Positions 32,992 to 44,900 of a stretch of DNA of 64,000 nucleotides are shown in pieces. The first letter of the stretch is position 1, and every line of letters begins with the position of its first letter. The stretch is from Symbiodinium sp. CCMP2592 (Eukaryota > Sar > Dinophyceae > Suessiales > Symbiodiniaceae), in the NCBI GenBank assembly GCA_905221615.1, contig CAJNDT010003090.1, positions 62,001 through 126,000 of the forward strand, in the 5' to 3' direction. The translations under genes and the position numbers were made by a program. Under the pieces are notes generated by a model. The model searched no databases. It had not been told where the DNA came from and saw only the letters and a program-made list of their open reading frames with translations.

Positions 32992-33288
32992 CTAAGTGAT
33001 GCCATCTTCAATCGTCTGGCCCGTAACCTCTCTATCAAAATGTGCCATCCAACGGCTACGGTGGGCAGCCGAAGAGGCCTCACTTACCTTTAACTTCATC
33101 TCGTGCTGAAGGTAAGCCATACCTCGTGTACGAATCATGTCCTTGTGCGCTAAAATCATAATTTCATTTCCTTCTTCGTTTTCATCAGCATCATCATCCT
33201 CATAACCGTGTAGAGCGACCCAACGCGTCGCAGGAAACGCGGCGCAAATTTGTTTCAACTTTGCTTCACTAACACAAGGTGTGTACAT
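32992..33288 (-). CDS. Minus-strand hypothetical ORF with canonical splice donor
   Basis: A 98-residue frame begins MYTPCVSEAKLKQICAAFPA and contains GYEDDDADENEEGNEIMIL and HKDMIRTRGMAYLQHEMKLK. It is less GC-rich than nearby coding sequence and has a natural residue mix. At 33087-33081 (reading leftwards) the sequence is AAG|GTAAGTGAG, a textbook GT splice donor. The real exon may therefore end there, with the downstream residues being intron. This is the only convincing minus-strand coding stretch outside the transposons. The product is not recognised. Confidence 0.4.
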   Translation of the reverse strand: MYTPCVSEAKLKQICAAFPATRWVALHGYEDDDADENEEGNEIMILAHKDMIRTRGMAYLQHEMKLKVSEASSAAHRSRWMAHFDREVTGQTIEDGIT

Positions 33289-33346
33289 TTCTATGTCTAC
33301 TACGTCTACGTCGATGTCTATGTATGTATATGGACATGCCCTCTCA

Positions 33347-33380
33347 GTGTGTGTGTGTGTGTGTGTCTGTGTGTCTGTGT
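33347..33380. repeat. (GT)n microsatellite
   Basis: GTGTGTGTGTGTGTGTGTCT-type tract beside the minus-strand ORF. Related short GT runs occur at about 32330 and 35315-35332. Confidence 0.85.
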
Positions 33381-34659
33381 GCTTGCGTGTCTTGGTTCAT
33401 CAAATGTGTAATCCTTTTACCTGTGTGGCTGAGGCGGGATGAATTGGCTCGGGTCGAACTGCCTTGGCCTCGGGAGTTATATGTGACGCCTATGGAACGC
33501 ATATTTGCATGCTGCGATTCTGTCCTTCCGAGGCGCAAGCTCAATCGAGCAGCGAAGGTGTACCCGGCTTGTGGTTTGCTCCACTGACAGTCAGAGCGGC
33601 CAAGTTTGCCATGTATCTCCGGGCAGGCTTCGGGCTCGCAGATGACAGGGCGCTTGGCCTAAGCTGTGTTCTTTTTCTGGTTAAGTCTTAATAATAAGCA
33701 GCCCGACTAGTTACCGCACGTGGCGGAGGATGATAGGTGGAAGGCCGTTGCAACACGCCACTGGCATCCCCAAACTGTCTTCATCCATGGAGCTAATTGA
33801 AGGCTGGACCTGTTTGTGCCTGTGGCGACAACTCCAGGAACAGAGACAAGAGCATCGCGCGTGTCACGCGATTCCAGAACAGGCGGCTGCAGTGAAATGC
33901 CGGTAGAACTCAGATTCCCAGTCTGTGCAGGTTGAAGCTTTTCAAGGGCGAAGTGGAGGTCGACGCCGTCATGAAAGACATTGTGCGTGTCGCAGTGGTT
34001 GATTGTGTCGAGCAGAGAGGGTTCAATCTCATCCTGTGCCAAGGATGGTGTGGACGCGTCCAAATATGTGTCAGTCCGAGCCCTAGACGGATGTGTGAGA
34101 CCAGCTCGTAGCCATGCTCCCATGTTTTCGCATGCTTCTTGGCTAGTTTTGTCAGTTTGGTTTCCCGCAGATTTGGTTCATGTGTGCCTGCTCCTCGTGC
34201 TGGCATCACTACCCTGGCTTTGATGGGCTTTCAATTTTGCGGTACGTAAGCCTTCCGTCAGCGCCTGACTAACAAACTGTATGAGGAAGGCAGGGTGGGC
34301 GGCTTTGAGCGTTGACTTCCTAGAGCACAGAGTTGCCTCACCATTGCTGTGAGCTTCAGCTTTTCTTACTTTCCAGGGCTTGGCCTTCACTTCCAAACCT
34401 GACCAAAAGTAGCTTTGTTGCTTTGCGCATTTGGTATCGGGGCACCAAGACGACGTGGCGTGAGATTGGCTTTCGAGCCTCCCACATGCGAACGAGAGTC
34501 ACAGTTGAAACGGGAGAGTTTTCAGTCCCCGAAGCCTGAAACCTACCGAAGACCCTCAGGGGCGAACCTCTCCCACCAGAAGCTGACGGAGACTATATAG
34601 GAGAACAGCGTGCTTCCAGAAGCACAGAGGATCACGGAGGCGAAAAATTGATGTCACAG

Positions 34660-34830
34660 CCTTTCCAGACACACGCACACACACATTCATACCTACACGT
34701 ACCTACATACCTACAGACATACACATGCATGCATGCATGCATACATAAGTCCACACAGATACGTATCTGCGTACTTACATGCATGCCTGCAGACACACAA
34801 ACAAACAAACAACCGCACAAACAAACATGT
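34660..34830. repeat. CA, CATG and ACAA simple repeats
   Basis: Cytosine and adenine-rich simple sequence: CACACACATTC, four CATG units near 34727-34740, and ACAAACAAACAAACAACCG near 34797-34815. Confidence 0.85.
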
Positions 34831-35394
34831 TTTGAGTCGGAGCTACAGCGAACATAACCCGGCAGTCGCGTGGCCCTGTCGCAGCCACACGAACAAACCG
34901 ACCAACATTTGACTTTGACTTTGGTGTGTTGTGCAGATGTCAGCTGTGAACTCACCCAGCAGTGAGTCACTCATCATGAGACAATGGCACATATGAACAA
35001 CTCTGAGTTTAAGGTGTTGAGGGCTTTGCCTAGCTGACAGTGAAACAACTGTTCAATGTTCAGGGCCACCTGGCCGGGCGAGCTCCAACAAGCCTGTGGA
35101 AAAGGATTGACACGAACGTCAAACTTCCAATGGCTGGCAGGGCGAAACTTCACGACCTGGGTGGGGTCAGGTGGCCAGGATAAAGGGGGGGTGGGGGGCG
35201 TGCATCACTGCAGAGTTAGGTCGAGGGGAAACAAGGGATCCTTGTGTGGGAACCCCTGACCGCTTCGGCCGGGGCAAAGGCGAATTACAACAGGTTTGAA
35301 ATTCTCCCTTTCCAGTGTGTGTGTGTGTGTGTGCAACCTGCCAGAAGCCTCTCACTGACAGACCAAAGCTGAGACAAAGCAGAACTTTCTCACT

Positions 35395-38300
35395 GAAGGG
35401 CTACAAGCTTTGTGTGGCCGAGGAGCTGACAGAGTGCATCCTGGAAGCCGCTGGCAACTCTTTGAAGCTCAAGGTCGGGCATGTCGACTTGCATCCTGCC
35501 GAAAAGCGGCTGACATCCTCTAATGCTTTCTCTAGCGCAGGAGTTGAGCTCTGTCAGCAAGATCTGCAGCAACCTGGTCGCACCCGGGCTACCACGACCC
35601 CAGTGACTGTTGGAATTGCTTGCCCCTGGCAAAGGCAGGCTCAATGCGACATACGAAGAGCATCAGCCTCGCTTACAGGACAGCGTGATTGTGCTTCGTT
35701 GACGCATCTGCACAGGTTTGGAAATCTGCTGGGTAGAGGCCTCCTCAAGGCAGGCAGTGAGAGCAGCCTAGTGAAAGTTTGCGAATCGTGCATTTGGCTG
35801 AAGCTGCCCTGAGCCGAGAGTGCCGGCTCAACATTGCCATTCCCCCAAGGGTACGGGACACCAGGACACCACAAACAGACCACAGTACAAGCAGTCAGGC
35901 GTTAATAAGCTCAGAACACAAACCTGGCCAGCATGCGCGAGCATATTTGGGTTCGATTCCTCACAGTGGCGGGGAGCCCGACAATGCTAAAGAAGAACAT
36001 GCTGGAACCAGCATTTGGGCTCGATCTATCTCCGACTCCGAGAGCCTATCTCCGAGAGCATGACCAAGAAGTTACGTGCGGTGGGAAACAAGCTGGCCGA
36101 GGTGCCGTTACAGCGTCCGCTTTTTCTCTGCACCTCGGGGGCGTGGAGCAGGGCACGTACAGGGGAGAATGGCGTAGCCTCTGTGTCTTGGGTGTTTTTT
36201 GGTGTGTTTTTTGTCAGGGCGGCTGGGCTGTGTGTTGTTTAGCCGTTTCCGGTTTGGTTCACCCAAGCACGAACGCAAGCAAGCAACCACCCAGGGAAGC
36301 AAGCAAGCAAGAAAGCACGCCCGCACGCCCGCACGCCCGCACGCCCACACGCCCGCACGCCCGCCCGTGCGGTTCAGGGTTTAGGGTGTATAGGGGAAGT
36401 CCAGAGTCAAAAGGGTTTAGGGATTTAGGCAGAGTCGCAGCAGGCCAGTTGCAAAAGGGTTTAGGGGCACTCACGTCTGCGCAAGCAAGCACCCGCACGC
36501 ACGCGCACTCACGCGTACACACGCACGATCACGCCCGAACACGCCAGATCACGCCCCGACCACGCCCGATCACGCCCGATCAAGCACGATCAAGCACGAT
36601 CACGCACGATCAAGTGCTTACGTGCAAGTACGCAAGCAGGCACGCAGACACGAAGGCAAACTCTTCCAGGTCCAGGTACACAGCACATCTCTTGTCAGCA
36701 TGTGCATGCGGTCGAGTACATGATAAGAGCAAGCAGTGAAAGACCCACGGGGGGGGCGGTCGCAGGAGAGTGCAGTAGTAAGCATGTACGTCGTCACATG
36801 CTTGTCTGTATGTCAAGCCTGTCTCTAAAGAACGGCTTGCCGGCAAACCTACAAGGGGCTAAGGTGAGAAAGAAGCGGCATCAGAGCCGCAGGAGACAAG
36901 GGAAGGGATGAAGGAGTGAGGTGGTGAGGATTGTGTAATAGCAGTAGCAGCAGACACAACCGCCCCGATAAAACACACACAACTAATCTGGAGACCCTGT
37001 GTCCTGGGCCGGCCATGGGCCACTGCATGCCGCTGCCGTACTCATGACCTGTTGATTCGGGCCCCACATGGGCATTGAAGCCTCTGCGCAGGATATCCTT
37101 ATCCTACGCTATTCGGCTCCATTATATGTAGAGTTTATTTGTGATATCCCTATCTCCATTCTCGCTTGTGTTCCTTCTGGCGGTTCTAGTTCCCTGGACC
37201 CAAGAGTTTTGACTTTGGTGAAGCTCGTCAGGGCTTATGCTGTTTGCGAATGCCGTACCTGAGTACCAATCGATCGGAATCTGTGCATGGCGCATTCTTT
37301 GACTGCTCATTGCAAAGAGCTCCACGAACAAGGACTTTCCGTTGATGTCTTGCTCACTTGAAGCTTGCGGCTCAGACATGTAACGTGCAAGCTCGCAGGC
37401 CTTCGGCTCCACACCTGCATCAGAGCTTAACCGGAGACGGTTTTTGCTTCGTGCCACAGATGCATCTTACAAGCAGAGCCAATCCACGGAAAAGTGGGTG
37501 TGATTGTCTGAGGAATGTGTGCGGAGCTGTCCCTCATAGAGTGCGTGCGAGCCCGAGCAATGTGCTTTCGTCCAAAGGCTCATGCACAGCCAGACTGTGC
37601 TTCTCAGCCCAGATCTCTGATCATTACACGCTTTCGCAACATGAGCTTCAGCAACTCGCAAAAGCATTCAGCCAAAGCCATGGAGCCAGCCGTTTTGTAC
37701 AGTCCCATGAGACTCGCAGTTTTTCGGAAGCCGATCGCGGTAAAAAATACCGAGAGCTCCAAGGTACAAGCTGCGAAGCCGCCACTAGTGGAGATGTTTA
37801 CAGAGCCAGGGTCTTGTTGGCTTTGTATGCACATGAAGTGTGATCGCGACGTGATTATCCGTTGCACGTGGCTCTCACCGAGGTTGTGCGATATCTCTGT
37901 TCCAGAGGAACAGGCTAAAGCTGGCTGTTCACAGTCCACTCTTTCAATAGAGACTTGCCCATGATTGTAGCCGGTGCATTCGCATGCGTTTGACCACACA
38001 GCTGGTGACGAACTTCACCATCATCTCCTCGCTCGCGCAGAAACACGCAGTCAGCTGTCCTGGACCCAGCCTGCAGATGATTGTCTGTGTCAGTAACGGC
38101 TTACACGGCACGAGACAGGTTTCAACATCGTCCCGACAAAGCAGCAAGCCTATGCAGAGGTGTTGGGAAAGGACGACTTCAAAACCACGGGTCACCACAG
38201 CTCGAGCATGGGAAGTTGTCTTGAAAATCGCAACTGAAAGGCATCATCACACTTGGGAGACACGGGACCTCACTGATTCGCCAGCTGACCTTGTACTCCT

Positions 38301-38990
38301 GTTGGTGGATGCACTCACGACGAGCATGCTTTTTTGTCGCAGCTCCCCGAACAACGCCAAAGCAGTCCTCTTTCTGATCAGGTATTCTGCAGCTGGCATG
38401 AAATTCGGAAGCATAGTTCGAAGTTCACAGGACTGGCCGGAACGGCAATGTGTCTTGGAAGAGGCCAAGTTGTGCTGCAACTTTCCCCTTCACCGCTGCC
38501 ATACGACTTGTTGAGGCATCCCGCAGCAAGCTTCAACAACTTGCCGTAAATGTCAAGACCCCAGAGTGCCAGCCTGCGACAGTTTGGCGGGGTACTGTCG
38601 TGGAGTTTGAAGCGCAAGAGTTGCAGGCATATCAGTCAGCTGCTGGGGGCCTCCTCAGAAGTGCACACAGCAGATTACTAGAGCAGGCCATATGGGTTGT
38701 CATGATTGCTGTGGGAGCTCGGAGCATCGATAAACTGTTTCAGCCAGAAGCTTGTTCTCGTTGCAGGAGAAAACAAACCAAGCCCTGCGCGTGGACAAGG
38801 GCCAGGCAGCGACCGAAATGATTGCCGAGAGCTTGATGCTCGTCTTGGATGCTCTTCGAAAAGGTGGATGCTGAAAACGAGCAGAAGCATACCCAGCTCA
38901 AGGAGGCTTTGCAGAAGATAGAGGCGCGGCGCCTCCCCCTCCGAGGTGCTGTTTCTGTCGAAACTCTAAACACTAAACATTCCAACGCAG
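35395..38990 (+). CDS. UPF2: Tentative UPF2 first MIF4G region
   Basis: Dispersed + strand segments fit the order of the first MIF4G domain of UPF2. GYKLCVAEELTECILEAAG (about 35398-35455) resembles the helix leading into that domain. HYTLSQHELQQLAKAFSQS (about 37622) and VYRARVLLALYAHEV (about 37797) could be the later helices. EKTNQALRVDKG (38767 on) followed by a charged helix VDAENEQKHTQLKEALQKI (38864 on) resembles the end of the domain. STLTTLSDFLSQ with MPTTVEEEEPN (about 38990-39115) matches the conserved link after it. Individual matches are weak. The assignment rests on order and on the secure UPF2 exons directly downstream. Confidence 0.45.
36255..36620. repeat. CAAG, CACGCCCG and CACGCCCGAT minisatellites with telomere-like words
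   Basis: GCAAGCAAGC runs pass into CGCACGCCCGCACGCCCGCA (36318-36365). Three short GGGTTTAGGG-type words follow (about 36375-36465), then a roughly 10-bp repeat CACGCCCGAT/CAAGCACGAT (36520-36610). Long open frames on either strand here are shadows. Confidence 0.85.
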
Positions 38991-41900
38991 TCGACGCTCA
39001 CGACCTTGTCTGACTTCCTGAGCCAGACCCGAGCTGAGAGGGAGCACCAGTCGTCGGCAGTGGCGAAAACTGGCCGACTGAGGCCAATGCCAACCACTGT
39101 GGAAGAAGAGGAGCCCAATGTGCCGGATTCTAAGTACTGGTTACGCCGCGTGACCTTTGCGAAGATGTCCTGAACCCTATAGTCGGTGCAAGGTCACGCG
39201 TTGGAGCTGGTGAGAACTCCAAGGACCTGCTATGAGCACGGCAGCTCCAGCGACGCACGTGAGCTGTAGGACTGTAGGATGTGTAACAGTGTATCTGCAC
39301 TTCGTCGTTTGTGATTCAGGAAGAAGCGCCGGAAGAAGAAGAGGTCCTAATCTTCGAGGCAGATGTTTACTAGCCTTTGACTTTCTCCGTGCCAGCTGAG
39401 CCAGCGGAAGGATTCAGAACAGCGAAAATTCTACGAAGATGTGGTCGACTTGAAGGAGCCATGCGTTTCCACGAAGAGCCGCTAGGATGCTGTTTCAGCA
39501 GGAATTTGAATGTGCTGACATGTTGCCCCACGCAGGACATCATCCCCGCGGTGTTGCTGACCTCTGGCAAGGCAGCTCAGGATACTACGGGAGATGACAA
39601 GGACGCATATGCTCTCCATCAGGATTGAACCAGAGCGTTTGCATCGGTATATAGAGCTCTACAGTCTGCTGTGATCGATTCCAGGAAAGCAAGCCGGAGA
39701 AACCGCCCGAAGAGAAAGAAAAGAAGGATTTGTCAGCAGCTTCAGCCAATCGGACTGCAAGATGGCCTAAGCTATGGAGCTCAACTGCTCAGAACCTCCA
39801 TTGCTGCGACAGCCAAGGACTTTGACTTGTACCTAATGCGTGTGGCCAAAGCCGAATCAGCAAAGCAGGCCTTCGAGAATGGGTTCATTCAAAATCAGCA
39901 CTCAGATGCGAGTGATGTGGTGAGGCTACAACATGATGTTGTATCATCATAGAATCATAGGTGTTTGTCTGCTATGGGCGCATCATGTTTAGAGGGTACC
40001 ATTTCGGGCTGCTGCCACGCTTTCATCTTGTGACAGCGAAGAATTCGCCCAGAAACCTGGGCGTGCGGTGCAGGCTAGAGTGACGGGCTGCCGTGGATTT
40101 GTGGGTGCTCCACAAGTATCGGGATAGTGTCAGGTGCACAGCAGACATCAGAAGCAATGTTGTGGGTAGGTTGCCCACTTCCGCGCGAACTTTGCCCGCA
40201 GCTCCCCCCTCCCTCCCCCCCTTCCAAAACACGAGCCCCGCCCCCTTCCCCGAGATTAACCCGCTTTGCAACCAGAATCCCCACTTTACAACCAGAATCC
40301 CCACTTTATAACCACAGACGCTGTTTTCGGTGTGAGAATCACCACTTTTCAACTGCCGATCCTCAGTATGCCCACTTTGCAACCCGTCTGCTTGTGTGTG
40401 TTTGTGTGTCTGCCAGCCTGTCGTTGATGCTATGATTCAGGCCAATTGGAAGTCTTCCGAGCTTCCTAATTCCGTGCTAGTATTTTTGAAAGTACTTGTA
40501 TAGGCTTGAAATCTCAATCACAACCTCAAGTGTATATAGTAGCATTTGAGGTTCAAGTATTGGTTTCAATATGTATGTATCTGTATTTGAAACGATGTCC
40601 ACTCTGGTGAGAAAAGAGTCCGTGCATGAAGCGTGCTGATTATTCTTTAATGTGCTTCACACTCCTAGCCTTGCCTGTGGTGGGTTGGTGGGTTGTTGTT
40701 TTGCAAAATCAGTTTTGCAATATGTTTTCCCAAACACAAGCACACGCACAAAACAAACAACAATTTGAAAGTATTTGTATGGCATGTACATGTACATTTC
40801 GGCTTAAGAACGCCCACATTGCAACCAGCATTACTTGCCAACCTGCATGGTTGCTGTAAAGGATGACGCTGGAGGTTCCAGGCTTTGACGTTGTCAGTCA
40901 ATAGGTTTATTAAGAAGCTTTCGCAACCGGTTGCAAAGTAGGGATTCCGGAAAAGCTTCTGGGTTGTGAAGTGGGGACTCTGGTTGTAAAGAAGGGATTC
41001 TGGTTGTAAAGTGGGGTACACGACCCCCTCCCCCCCTTCTCCCAAAACACAGGTTTAGGGTTTAAGGTTTAGGGTTCAGGGGTCTGCTTCTTGTCTCCAC
41101 ACTTCGAATGTGGGGATTACCGGGCGGTGGTAAAGGCCCGATGCAAAAAGGGTTCAGGGGTCTAGGGTTTAGGGGTTTAAGGGTTTAGGGGTTTAGGGGT
41201 TTAGGGGTTAGGGCTAGGGGTTTAGGGGTTTAGGGTTTAGGGTTTAGGGTGGGGGGTGGGGTGGGGGGGGTGGGGGGGTTGTATTGCCGTACGACCGTGA
41301 AACAATGACCTCTGTTTTGTCAAACCGACAGCCTGCACGTGGAGACTTGCACATGTGAGCGTTTGCGCTTGCTGCTGCTTGAGGTGGATGACATCGTGAT
41401 TGAGTCTCTTACTTATTTGGCAAATGCACGAATCGACAGGTAGTTGAACCCGGAGTGTCACTCTTCCGCGATCCTTTTCTCAGATTCTTCCATGACTTTA
41501 ACACGAAAGCCAATCGGCAGCGCCTGGCAGTTGGCTACTCAACGGTGGACTGCGCCAGCAAATGTCCAGCATATTTCAGCTTTCGGCTCTGGCTTGGATG
41601 CCAGGCACACTTCTACAATGTCAGGTTCTGAGTCGGGAAGCAGCTTTCGCGGCTCTAGCTGTTACCGGTGGGCCACAAGCTGTTGCGGAATAATGAGGCA
41701 CACAGGACAAAGCAGTCCACGTCTCAGAGCTGCAATCTAGTTGGAGAGAGCGCTTGAGCCAACAAGCTAAGCACCATGGCAGATCTTGGCAGGCTGCACT
41801 TGCTCGCTCCATACTCCCGGATGGCCGCCATGATGGGGCGAAGATCCCGGCTTCAGAGCACTGTTCAGGGTTTAGCAGGCTTAACAGCGATGAAGATTGG

Positions 41901-44900
41901 TTGCTCAGGCAGTACATCAAAGACATACCCCAGCAGCTCATGTCTTGGCTTCAGCACGACCTTGAGCAGGCGGGAGCGGGACAAGGTAGCCGTCAAAGTT
42001 CTTGCATGAGATGCTCAGGTCATAGGCGATGCAAACCAGAACTTGCTGGAGCAGAAGGCAGTCATGGATTCAGACTACGTGGCTGCAGCCACTCGGGACC
42101 CCCCAACGTGCCGCAGGTCAAAGTCGTCAAGTATTTGTGCGAGCTATGCAAGCGGCGTGCCCAGAACTGCGCCTAAATGTTTTGAGATGACAAGCCCTTG
42201 GACAAGGTTCAAGATATGTCCTCCGGGTGTTGTGCTCGATGTCTTCAAGGAATCCTAGAGTCGCTTCAAGCAGCATCCTTTGGTCGGCTTTTTTGCTTCT
42301 CGATTCAGACTCTCTGTGACGATTTCAACCAGCAGAACGCTGAATTGTGCGCTAACCTGCTGCAGCCTGTTTCCCAGACGCTCTCGCAAGTGGACTTTGT
42401 CATCATTGTCCAATCGAAGTGAACTGAAGGTCCTGTGGCCGGTACCTGTTGTACAAGCCTGAGACAGTCTCAAGCTCAGCATCTGCCGAATCTGCCGATT
42501 GCCGATCCCGCAACCTGGGAAGCAAAAAATGCTACAGTAATGCAGCTAATTCTTTGCCAGGCCATGAGAACAGACAACTTGTTGGAGCGCATGTCGAAAC
42601 CCTGGACCTCAGTGCAGATGGCTGCAGTGCAGCGGTCTGTCGGCGAGCTGTCGTTTCCTTTGTTTGTTTCTCCTGCTAAGGGCTCGCCTTGCAAAGGCAA
42701 AGTCTCTGCCGCTCAGGTAAGCAGTTTTCATTTCCGCCTGTGGCACGAGTCTTTCTGGCATTGCTCCGCGTCTGGCGCAGGTTGGAGATCATGCTGGAAG
42801 ATGCTTTCTACCAGGTCAAGCCGCCTTGCCCCACAAACTGCATTTTGCAGGCCCCATTGTCCCATAGCAACTGCCCAAGGCCGGAAGGCAAACGAAAGCA
42901 GAAGAAAGAGAAGGACATCTTGTGTCAAGCAAGCAGCATGAAGAGCGAGTCGTGTTCAGGATCCCTTGGAGCAATTTGTAGAGCATTTGATCTTCGACCG
43001 ACTCCTCCTCAGCTTGTTTGGCAATGGTTGGCTGTCGAGTTAAAGTGCAGCTTGTCAACATGAGCCCTCGACAAGGCCTCTACAAAGAGGAGGATGAGGA
43101 CCCGTGAAGTGTTGAATCTCTTCCTCTTGGACGATGAGACGAAAAAGATTCCTAGGATCAGCTGCTCAAGCTTGCGCGCAAGCTGCCATGGGATGGTGGA
43201 GCCGGCCCGATTCATGCTTCGTTGTTGTGATGCAACAGGGTCCTGCCTAGTCTCCTTTTGCAGAATCGTAGGCAAAATGCGTGCAGCTTGGCTTAGCTGC
43301 CCGTACCTTTGCAGGTCCAGCTGTCGGATGGCTGAAGAAATGCTTGCTGGACGGCTCCGATTGCGCATGCGTTTTGCCGCAAGCCCAAGCTCTCTTGCAC
43401 CGCGATTGCTTACTGTAATCAGCAAAGTCCGTGACCTGGCACAAGCGAAAGGGCCCACGTGTTGTAACAGCTATGGTGGCAGCAGATCTTGAACGTTACT
43501 GAGTGCCACACTAGCTCGCACACAATTCTGCGAAGCATGTTCGCGCAGGACTTAAATCATCACGCCAACTACGAGAATTTATCTTGTGCTGCGAGCTCAG
43601 ACCAGATGATGCCTCTTATCGTCATGCCGGTGGTGATCAGCCAAAGCCAAACGTTCTTGCAGTGACTGCTCTAGGTGGCCTCTCTGTTGAGTGGCCTGGC
43701 CAAGTACCGTGATGCCTTCGTGATAGACGTGATCGATTCTCTCTTGGAAAACATCCAGGCGTGGATCAGTCCATTCGTGGTAGCTGGTAGCACTGGTAGT
43801 ATATAGTTTGGCTGGCACAGGTGACTTTGGAGAGAAATGACTTTCGGGAGATGCCCTTAAGAGTCAGATTCTTGGAATGACCGTTTGTCCAATGCGGAAG
43901 CTGGGATCGCAGACCCAGGTTCGACAAGTGAAGCTTGTGGGTGAGCTGTACAACTACAGATTGGTAGATTCTGTCCTGGTTTTTGACTGCTTGTACCAGC
44001 CACGACCTCAGCTGGAGCTATGTGGACGAGCAGTGCAAAGCAGAAAATCCCCCAGGTTCATCGGTTTCGGGGGGCCGACATCGCATCGAGCTGGACAATT
44101 CATCACTGCCAGGGTCCCAAAAGAAGGGGCTGAAGCCGACTCGTCTCCATTGGTCCATGCTCTGCCCAGGCACATAAGCTGGTGGAGAAGGCCTCGGCCT
44201 CAGACTCTCAGTTACCCGGAAGCGAGAACAAGCGCAGCAAGCATCGACCGAGGGCTTGGCGATGAGGAAGGGTGGTCTCGGAAGCATCTCGGAAGAAGCG
44301 GAGGACATGACACGGGCATCCCATGTGTGTGCTTCCTGCCGAAAACACCTGAACCTGTTCCTAAAGCCAGGTCGAGTGGTTGGCAGACGTAGGAATTCCT
44401 GCAGCGGTCTGCAGAATCTCATCGGTTGGATAGTGGCCTCTCGCGATTGCAATCTGTCTATTGGGCCAAGCATGCCGGCCGAAGATTTCAGTTCCGCTGT
44501 CCCAGATGCTGCGGAGGACAATGAAGATGCCGGACAGCCACTTGCTCAGCATTTCGCGACAATATTGCGACAATAACTTGAATAGACGGGCCATTATGGG
44601 GCAGCCACAGTGGGGACCGAACAAAGGCTCCCAGAGATACTTGCAGATCCACAGCATCCTCTCGAGGCACTGGACGTGTGTTTGCTGGTGTGTCATCCAT
44701 GCACCTGAGCACTCCTGCCTTGCTTGGTTCACTTGGGAAGGCTCCCTGGGATTTCTTCAGGATTAAATTGGCTGCCGCCTCGGTTTGTAGCACTCCACGG
44801 GGGTAAAGCCGGGAGTCTTCAAAGACCATGCTTGTGGATGGTCCGGCGGAGGGAGTTCCCCGTGTTGGAATGTGTTGGACAGGAGCCGCGGGCTTCGGGA

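Noticed and set aside
35945..35965. tRNA T-loop-like GGTTCGATTCC
   Set aside because: The flanking bases do not form a five-base-pair T stem, and no acceptor, D or anticodon arm could be placed upstream.
36108..36740. ORFs of 80-268 residues across the 36-kb minisatellites
   Set aside because: They consist mostly of translated CAAG and CACGCCCG repeats and have no conserved features.
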